A stretch of 54,184 nt of DNA from DASWJQ01 sp036397095. Lineage in GTDB: Bacteria; Chloroflexota; Anaerolineae; Anaerolineales; E44-bin32. Below are positions 49,727 through 54,184 of the stretch, piece by piece. Numbering within the stretch: position 1 is the stretch's first letter; each line of letters opens with the position of its first letter. Under the pieces are notes generated by a model, which had not been told where the DNA came from, did no database searches, and saw only the letters and a program-made list of their open reading frames with translations. Made by a program: the position numbers and the translations under genes. The stretch covers positions 1 through 54,184 of the forward strand of contig DASWJQ010000141.1 of NCBI GenBank assembly GCA_036397095.1. The letters are read 5' to 3'.

Positions 49727-50052
49727 TCGCCGTCAGCGGCCATTGCTGCCAGGGCAGCCAGACTGGATTCCCAGAACCGTTGGTAGCGGGCCAGCCAGCC
49801 GGCGGCACGCTCGATGGGAGCCGGCGCCAGTGACAGGTGATGCCGGCGGCCTTCGACGCGCCGCTCGATCAGGCCAGCCTGTTCCAGCACCTGCAGGTGC
49901 TTTGAGACGGCGGCCAACGACATCCGGTAGGGCGCCGCCAACTCGCTCACCGTCGCCTCGCCCGCGGCCAACTGCTCGAGCAGGCTGCGCCGTGTCGGGT
50001 TGGCCAGCGCACCAAAAGTTCGATCCAGCAGAACGACATCATGCTCAACCAT
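49723..50052 (-). CDS. ArsR-family winged-helix transcriptional regulator
   Basis: 109 residues. The HTH is in the first two thirds: LANPTRRSLLEQLAAGEATVSELAAPYRMSLAAVSKHLQVLEQAGLIERRVEGRRHHLSL, the classic ArsR pattern. No metal-binding CxC is present in the recognition helix or elsewhere, so it is not a typical arsenic/zinc sensor; it resembles the SdpR-like group paired with AHSA1 proteins. The ATG at 50052 lies 7 nt after a TATAGT box (leaderless), inside an AACC-N4-GGTT palindrome. Autorepression is the natural reading. Confidence 0.9.
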   Translation of the reverse strand: MVEHDVVLLDRTFGALANPTRRSLLEQLAAGEATVSELAAPYRMSLAAVSKHLQVLEQAGLIERRVEGRRHHLSLAPAPIERAAGWLARYQRFWESSLAALAAMAADGE

Positions 50053-50060
50053 ACGGTTAA
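50045..50060. promoter_or_regulatory. Operator-like palindrome over the arsR-type gene start (TCAACC-N4-GGTTAA)
   Basis: TCAACC 50045-50050 and GGTTAA 50055-50060 flank ATAC; arms match except for one base. It covers the predicted transcription start and the start codon, a position suited to repression. Confidence 0.55.
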
Positions 50061-50088
50061 CTATATGGGGGACGGTCGGTTAGGTCAA
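50060..50088 (-). promoter_or_regulatory. Leaderless sigma-70 promoter of the arsR-type gene (TTGACC - 17 - TATAGT)
   Basis: TTGACC at 50088-50083 and TATAGT at 50065-50060 on the minus strand with 17 nt between. Seven bases separate the -10 box from the ATG, so the message should begin at the start codon. Confidence 0.75.
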
Positions 50089-50093
50089 GAATC

Positions 50094-50119
50094 AAAAGAG
50101 CTCCCCATGCTGGGAGCCC
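50094..50119 (-). terminator. Rho-independent terminator after the 78-aa gene
   Basis: On the minus strand GGGCTCCC / GGGGAGCTC forms an 8-bp stem (one G-T pair) followed by TTTT. It separates the upstream two-gene unit from the arsR-type promoter. Confidence 0.7.
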
Positions 50120-50139
50120 TTATGGTGCGTTCGTGGCCT

Positions 50140-50376
50140 CTATTCCGTGTCCGGCGAGGCCAGATCGGCCACCTGACGGAGCATGCCCAGCAGGAGAAGG
50201 CCAAGGCGCAGGCCTTCCCCGCTGCTCAACTCTAGGTCACCACCGCGGCGCTCGGCCCGCTGCACCATCAGGTAAGCGATGCCCAAGCCAGTGAGCGCCC
50301 CCACCAGCCCTCCGGCCAACAGCAAGCGTCCCTTCCAACCCTCATCCTGGTTTTGCATCAGCTCTTCCGAGTCCAT
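50140..50376 (-). CDS. Small single-helix membrane protein, 78 aa
   Basis: MDSEELMQNQDEGWKGRLLL leads into one hydrophobic helix (about 17-40, LLAGGLVGALTGLGIAYLMV), then a polar tail with a second weakly hydrophobic stretch (LRLGLLLLGMLRQVADLA). No family recognised. It starts 3 nt after the preceding gene, which is also a membrane protein, and is followed by a terminator. The two probably act together. Confidence 0.6.
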   Translation of the reverse strand: MDSEELMQNQDEGWKGRLLLAGGLVGALTGLGIAYLMVQRAERRGGDLELSSGEGLRLGLLLLGMLRQVADLASPDTE

Positions 50377-50379
50377 TGC

Positions 50380-50835
50380 CTATCCTTCGTCCTTGAAATC
50401 GACGACAGCCGCCAATCGACGGATCGCTCGCGCCAGTGCCGCCAGGAACGATTGAGTCACAATCATCGGGCGGACGGCAACCGCACCAGCTTGCCGTGCC
50501 TGGCGAGCGACCTCGGCGAGTGCATCCTGCGCCCGGCTCGCCGGATCCGGGATGCGCTGGATGAGCAAGCCCGCCAGATAAGCCAGGCCGGCAAACAGCA
50601 CGATGGGCAACAGCGCCACCACCAGCACGGGCATTAGCAACAAGATCAGCGAAGCGTCGGCCCAAGCCCTCGGAGCGGCCACGCTCCGCTGCGCCAGCAG
50701 GTAGGCGACCACCGCTACTCCCAGAATCCCAAGCACAAGCGGCAGGTAGATCTGAAGCCAGACCTGGCGTCGAAAAGCGTGCCGGGTGACCGGGTTGTAA
50801 CGTGGTGGGTGTACTTCTTCTTCCCAATCGGCCAT
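50380..50835 (-). CDS. Two-helix membrane protein of unknown function, 151 aa
   Basis: After a polar 25-residue N-terminus there are two hydrophobic helices (about 29-48 and 60-88: LILLLMPVLVVALLPIVLFAGLAYLAGLL). An amphipathic, alanine/arginine-rich helical region follows (ARAQDALAEVARQARQAGAVAV...). ATG 50835 (MADWEEEV) is preceded by an extended -10 box ending 8 nt upstream and has no ribosome site, so it is probably leaderless. Function unknown; it is co-transcribed with the 78-residue gene. Confidence 0.65.
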   Translation of the reverse strand: MADWEEEVHPPRYNPVTRHAFRRQVWLQIYLPLVLGILGVAVVAYLLAQRSVAAPRAWADASLILLLMPVLVVALLPIVLFAGLAYLAGLLIQRIPDPASRAQDALAEVARQARQAGAVAVRPMIVTQSFLAALARAIRRLAAVVDFKDEG

Positions 50836-50842
50836 GTAGGTG

Positions 50843-50851
50843 ATTGTAGCA
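50843..50851 (-). promoter_or_regulatory. Extended -10 promoter (TGC-TACAAT), leaderless type
   Basis: TGCTACAAT on the minus strand; seven bases separate the box from ATG 50835. No -35 match, as is usual with extended -10 promoters. Confidence 0.6.
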
Positions 50852-50887
50852 TGCCGGTCCGCAGGCCGGGCGTGGGCGACCATCGAC

Positions 50888-50893
50888 TAGAAT
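50888..50893 (+). promoter_or_regulatory. -10 box (TAGAAT) of the PHP gene
   Basis: TAGAAT with a preceding C, as in several promoters in this window. It would start mRNA near 50900, about 27 nt before the proposed CTG start. The -35 region is poor. Confidence 0.45.
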
Positions 50894-50926
50894 GCTTTCG
50901 AGGCGCACCCTGGAACGGAGGCTCTC

Positions 50927-51604
50927 CTGACCCGCTGGCAAGTTGAGCTGCACTGCCATACCTATTACTCCCCCGATTGCCTGGTGTCGCCGCGAGAATT
51001 GATCGAGACCGCCCGTAAACGCGGCCTCGAGCGGGTGGCCGTCACCGATCACAACGCCATTGGCGGTGCCTTGGCGGCCGCCCGGCTGGCCCCAGACCTG
51101 ATCATCGTGGGCGAGGAGATCAAGACCACCGAGGGTGAGCTGTTGGGCTACTTCCTGACCGAGGAGGTGCCGGCGGGCCTAAGCCCAAACGAGACCATTC
51201 TCCGCCTGCGCCGGCAAGGTGCGGTGATCTCCGTGGCGCATCCGTTCGACCGCAAACGCAGTGGGTCGTGGGCGCCCCAGGCCCTGGCCCAGATTCTGCC
51301 CCAGGTGGATGCGGTGGAGATTTTCAACGCACGGGCCCTGACCCCCGCACCCAACGATCAGGCCGCCGAGGCCGCCCGCTTGGCGGAACTGCCCGGCACG
51401 GCCGGCTCCGATGCCCACAGCGCCGGCGAGTTGGGACAGGCGCTCTTCATGCTGGCAGCGTTCACCAACGCCGACGAATTCCGCCAGGCATTGGCCTCCG
51501 GCGAGGTGCAGGGCAAACTATCCACACCCTGGGTCCACGCACGCTCGCGCTGGGCAGTGCTGCGCAAGGCAACCGGTTGGAGGCGGCCGGCCGATGGTGA
51601 ATGA
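50927..51604 (+). CDS. PHP-domain phosphoesterase (probable CTG start)
   Basis: 225 residues. The first metal motif LHCHTYYSPDCL (HxHxxxS/D) lies within 10 residues of the proposed start. It is followed by VAVTDHNAIGGA, VGEEIKTTEGELLGYF, VISVAHPFDR and TAGSDAHSAGELG, all PHP metal-ligand motifs. The family hydrolyses phosphate esters (for example 3',5'-nucleotide bisphosphate or histidinol phosphate). Between the preceding stop (50888) and the essential LHCH motif there is no ATG, GTG or TTG in frame; CTG 50927 has GGAG 6 nt upstream. GTG 50984 would cut away the first motif. Confidence 0.82.
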   Translation: MTRWQVELHCHTYYSPDCLVSPRELIETARKRGLERVAVTDHNAIGGALAAARLAPDLIIVGEEIKTTEGELLGYFLTEEVPAGLSPNETILRLRRQGAVISVAHPFDRKRSGSWAPQALAQILPQVDAVEIFNARALTPAPNDQAAEAARLAELPGTAGSDAHSAGELGQALFMLAAFTNADEFRQALASGEVQGKLSTPWVHARSRWAVLRKATGWRRPADGE

Positions 51605-52256
51605 GGCCGCCGTGAGACGAACGCAGCCGGCCACGGCCCTGCTCCTGGTCTGCGCCGCGTATATTGCGGCGCAAATGCTGGCCGATATCACCAGCCTCAA
51701 GATCGTGAGCCTGGCGGGGCTGTCGGTCGACGCCGGCACGTTGATCTACCCATTCACCTTCACTCTGCGCGACCTGGCGCACAAGGTCATCGGCCGGCGC
51801 GGCGCAAGACTGCTGATCGTCACGGCGGCCGCCATCAACTTGCTGATGGCCGGCCTATTCTGGCTCGTTAGCCGCTTGCCCTACGATCCAGCCGCCGGGC
51901 CGCAGTCGGATTGGAACGCAGTGCTGGCGCCGGTCTGGCGCATCGTGCTGGCCTCGATTGCTGCCGAGCTTATTGCCGAACTGCTCGACACCGAGATCTA
52001 TCACCTGTGGGTCACCCGCATCACAAGGCGATTCCAATGGGCCCGGGTGTTGGTCAGCAACGCCGTGGCGGTGCCGGTCGACAGCCTGATCTTTGTCTGG
52101 CTGGCGTTTAGCGGCCAACTGCCGCCTGCCGTATTGGTCTCGATCTTCTGGGCCAACGTGCTGATCAAGGGCGGGGTCACGCTGCTCAGCCTGCCTGGCA
52201 TCTACCTGGTCCAACCCAACAGCACCACCGAGACAACCTCTTCCGGGGAGGCCTGA
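51594..52256 (+). CDS. YhhQ/VUT-family transporter, probable queuosine-precursor uptake
   Basis: 220 residues, six helices. The family pattern is visible: AAYIAAQMLADITSLKIVSL near residue 22, DAGTLIYPFTFTLRDLAHKVIGRRGAR, AELIAELLDTEIYHLWV and WARVLVSNAVAVPVDSLIFVWLAF. E. coli YhhQ (QueT-like) imports 7-cyano-7-deazaguanine for tRNA queuosine synthesis. The substrate here is inferred by family only. It overlaps the PHP gene by 11 nt and is followed at 1 nt by the SDR gene. Confidence 0.87.
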   Translation: MVNEAAVRRTQPATALLLVCAAYIAAQMLADITSLKIVSLAGLSVDAGTLIYPFTFTLRDLAHKVIGRRGARLLIVTAAAINLLMAGLFWLVSRLPYDPAAGPQSDWNAVLAPVWRIVLASIAAELIAELLDTEIYHLWVTRITRRFQWARVLVSNAVAVPVDSLIFVWLAFSGQLPPAVLVSIFWANVLIKGGVTLLSLPGIYLVQPNSTTETTSSGEA

Positions 52257-52257
52257 C

Positions 52258-53256
52258 ATGCACTACCTCCTGACAGGGGCCACCGGCTTCGTCGGCGGCC
52301 GGCTGCTGGGCAAGCTGCGGGGCCGCGGCGATCAGGTGACGGCGCTGGTCCGGTCGCTCGAGCGCGCCCGCCATCTGGAGGCGCCGGGTGTACGCCTGAT
52401 GCATGGCGACATCACCGACAGGGCCAGCCTGGCGCCGGCCATGGCCGGCGTCGACGGCGTCTTCCATGTCGCCGGCTGGTATGAAGTCGGCCTGAACAAA
52501 CCGGACCTGGCCCGCCGGATCAATGTCGACGGCACCCGCAACGTCCTCGAAACGATGGCCGAACTCGGCATCCCCAAGGGCGTCTACACCAGCACACTGG
52601 CCGTCAACAGCGATACCCGGGGACAGGTGATGGACGAGAACTACCGCTTCGCCGGGGAGCACGTGTCGGTTTACGACCGAACCAAATGGCAGGCGCATGT
52701 CCAGGTGGCCGAACCGATGATGGAGGCCGGCCTGCCGCTCGTGATTGTGCAGCCCGGCTTGATCTATGGCCCGGGCGACGCCAGCCCTTCCGGCCGGGCG
52801 CTTATCGACTGGTTGCGGGGGGACCTGCCGGCGCTGCCGACTCGGGCCGCCTATTGTTGGGCACACGTCGATGACGTGGCCGATGGCCACCTGCTAGCGA
52901 TGGATCGCGGCCGGGCCGGCCAGAGCTATATCATTGCCGGTCCATGCCACACCTTGATCGAGGGCTTCGAAATCGCCGAGCAGGTCTTTGGCATTCCTGC
53001 GCCTAGGATGCGCCTACCTGCCCGGCTGCTGCGGGCGCTGTCGGTTCCGATGTCATTGCTTGACGCTTGGCTCCCCATCCCGCCGCGCTACACAGGGGAA
53101 GCACTGCGGGTTCAGGGTGGGGTCACCTATCTGGGCACCAACCGAAAAGCGCACCAAGAACTAGGCTACCAACCGAGGCCACTGGCGCAGGGCCTGCGCG
53201 ATTCGGCCGGTTACTACTGCCGGGCCGCCGGTTTGGCCCCGCCGGACCCGGATTAG
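52258..53256 (+). CDS. NAD(P)-dependent extended SDR (epimerase/dehydratase family)
   Basis: 332 residues. LLTGATGFVGGRLLGKL (TGxTGFxG loop), VFHVAGWYEVG, YTSTLAVN with a catalytic-region Ser/Thr, VYDRTKWQAHV (the Tyr-xxx-Lys pair), and VIVQPGLIYGPGD are present. The overall look is of dihydroflavonol-4-reductase/hopanoid-associated sugar epimerase-like SDRs. Substrate unknown. It lies 1 nt after the transporter gene and its stop overlaps the lysS stop on the other strand by 4 nt. Confidence 0.87.
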   Translation: MHYLLTGATGFVGGRLLGKLRGRGDQVTALVRSLERARHLEAPGVRLMHGDITDRASLAPAMAGVDGVFHVAGWYEVGLNKPDLARRINVDGTRNVLETMAELGIPKGVYTSTLAVNSDTRGQVMDENYRFAGEHVSVYDRTKWQAHVQVAEPMMEAGLPLVIVQPGLIYGPGDASPSGRALIDWLRGDLPALPTRAAYCWAHVDDVADGHLLAMDRGRAGQSYIIAGPCHTLIEGFEIAEQVFGIPAPRMRLPARLLRALSVPMSLLDAWLPIPPRYTGEALRVQGGVTYLGTNRKAHQELGYQPRPLAQGLRDSAGYYCRAAGLAPPDPD

Positions 53257-54184
53257 TCCTCTCGCTGGCGCAGGTGCGGGAAGAGAATGACTTCGCGGAT
53301 CGACCGATGGTTGGTCAGCAGCATGGTTAGCCGATCGATCCCCATGCCGACCCCCCCATTGGGCGGCATGCCGTAGCGCATCGCCTGTAAGTAGTCCTCA
53401 TCGAGCGGGTGGCGCTCCTCGTCATCGGCTTGATACGTCCGGCCCATCTCCAGGAAACGCTGCTCCTGATCGAAGGGGTCGATCAGCTCGCTGAAGGCGT
53501 TGCACAGCTCCATCCCCCCGGCAAAGCCCTCGAACCGCTCAACCAATTCCGGGTGATCCCGGTGCTGGCGCGCCAGGGGTGAGATATCGCGCGGGTAGTC
53601 CAGCAAAAACGCCGGCTGGATCAGCCTGGGCTCGACAAAGGTGCTGAGCAGCGAGTCGATCATTTTGCCGCGGCTGGCGCCGGGCGACGGCTCGCGTCCG
53701 GCGGCTTCCATGGCGCCCCGCAGGCTGTCGGCCGTCGGATGCGCGTCCAGGTCAATCTCAGCATGCTGGCGGATGGCGTCGCTCAGGGTCATGCGGGTCC
53801 ATGGCGGCGTCAGGTCAATGCGGTGCTCGCCGAAATCAATCGTGGTTGAGCCGGTCGCCTGCTCGGCGATGTAGGCGACTAGCGATTCAGTCAGCGCCAT
53901 CATTTGATGGTAGTCGACGTAGGCCATGTAGAACTCGAGTTGGGTGAACTCGGGGTTGTGCTTGAAGGACACGCCCTCGTTGCGGAAATCACGCCCGATT
54001 TCATAGACCCGTTCCAGATTGCCGACCAGAAGCCGTTTGAGGTAAAGCTCGAACGAGATCCGCAGGTACAGGTCCTGATGCAGCTGTTCGTGATGGGTGG
54101 TGAAGGGTGTCGAAGCGGCCCCGCCGTACATCGGCTGCAGGATTGGCGTCTCCACCTCGAGAAAGCCGCGCTCGTCGAGGAAGG
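53253..54184 (-). CDS. lysS: Lysyl-tRNA synthetase, class II, partial (5' end outside the window)
   Basis: The frame is open through the right edge; 310 codons of the C-terminal catalytic domain are present. Class II motifs are seen: FLDERGFLEVETPILQP (motif 1), IGRDFRNEGVSFKHNPEFTQLEFY (motif 2) and GMGIDRLTMLL (motif 3). The lysine-pocket strand GGMELCNAFSELIDP matches LysRS. It charges tRNA-Lys. The N-terminal anticodon-binding OB domain is missing only because the window ends. Confidence 0.95.
   Translation of the reverse strand, partial: FLDERGFLEVETPILQPMYGGAASTPFTTHHEQLHQDLYLRISFELYLKRLLVGNLERVYEIGRDFRNEGVSFKHNPEFTQLEFYMAYVDYHQMMALTESLVAYIAEQATGSTTIDFGEHRIDLTPPWTRMTLSDAIRQHAEIDLDAHPTADSLRGAMEAAGREPSPGASRGKMIDSLLSTFVEPRLIQPAFLLDYPRDISPLARQHRDHPELVERFEGFAGGMELCNAFSELIDPFDQEQRFLEMGRTYQADDEERHPLDEDYLQAMRYGMPPNGGVGMGIDRLTMLLTNHRSIREVILFPHLRQRED

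Noticed and set aside
1..54184. tRNA, rRNA, riboswitch or prophage features
   Set aside because: No cloverleaf, conserved rRNA stretch, known riboswitch core or phage gene set was recognisable in the gaps, most of which are under 200 nt.

Overview
The window is high-GC bacterial DNA, densely packed with genes on both strands in short co-directional runs. It carries no rRNA, tRNA, CRISPR array or prophage that I can recognise. Gene content and style point to a Chloroflexota bacterium, probably of the Anaerolineae; this is inference, since there is no marker-gene comparison. Pointers are proline/threonine-rich lipoproteins, a mevalonate block of archaeal style, a class II HMG-CoA reductase, RAYT transposases holding palindromes, and twin ParA genes around rpmH.

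Layout. 1-4.4 kb: a SnoaL-like fragment, an atypical SDR, L-lactate dehydrogenase, TspO, a zinc-ribbon protein and a small membrane protein. 4.5-8.6 kb: the upper mevalonate block (HMG-CoA reductase, HMG-CoA synthase, thiolase-like protein, DUF35 zinc-ribbon partner), closed by a terminator. 8.65-11.4 kb: LysM lipoprotein, NUDIX hydrolase and the main sigma factor. 11.4-14.4 kb (minus): gyrB behind a membrane protein. 14.5-16.7 kb: SAM hydrolase and MurA. 16.7-25.3 kb: a cluster usually found near a chromosome origin (orphan parA, rpmH, rnpA, yidD, a beta-propeller lipoprotein, yidC, jag, a pfkB-family kinase, parA-parB), but without dnaA. 25.3-30.4 kb: fabG, an Asp23-family protein, nusB, tatA/B-tatC, a TerC protein and, opposed, a CNNM/CorC protein. 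30.5-40.5 kb: acyl-CoA metabolism (second thiolase/DUF35 pair, AMP-forming acyl-CoA synthetase, acyl-CoA dehydrogenase) with membrane proteins, a large carbohydrate-type lipoprotein and a second RAYT. 40.5-54.2 kb: a probable selenocysteine thioredoxin, FtcD-cyclodeaminase, CapA lipoprotein, CDGSH protein, DsbA-NhaA fusion, three SRPBCC proteins with an ArsR regulator, a PHP phosphoesterase, a YhhQ-type transporter, an SDR, and the 3' part of lysS.

Most notable observations. (1) A thioredoxin-like lipoprotein (40532-41071, minus) has an in-frame TGA exactly at the first active-site cysteine (W-TGA-P-T-C), followed 20 nt later by a hairpin that fits a bacterial SECIS. (2) Both RAYT transposase genes carry palindromes inside their reading frames, at the same place in the protein just after the HUH motif. 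(3) Both thiolases paired with DUF35 proteins have glycine where the nucleophilic cysteine belongs, and the second DUF35 partner has lost all zinc-binding cysteines. (4) MurA has Asp in place of the fosfomycin-target Cys. (5) Sigma-70 promoters with exact 17-nt spacers can be read directly, and several minus-strand genes look leaderless. (6) An ArsR gene and a nearby SRPBCC gene share an AACC-N4-GGTT operator-like palindrome.
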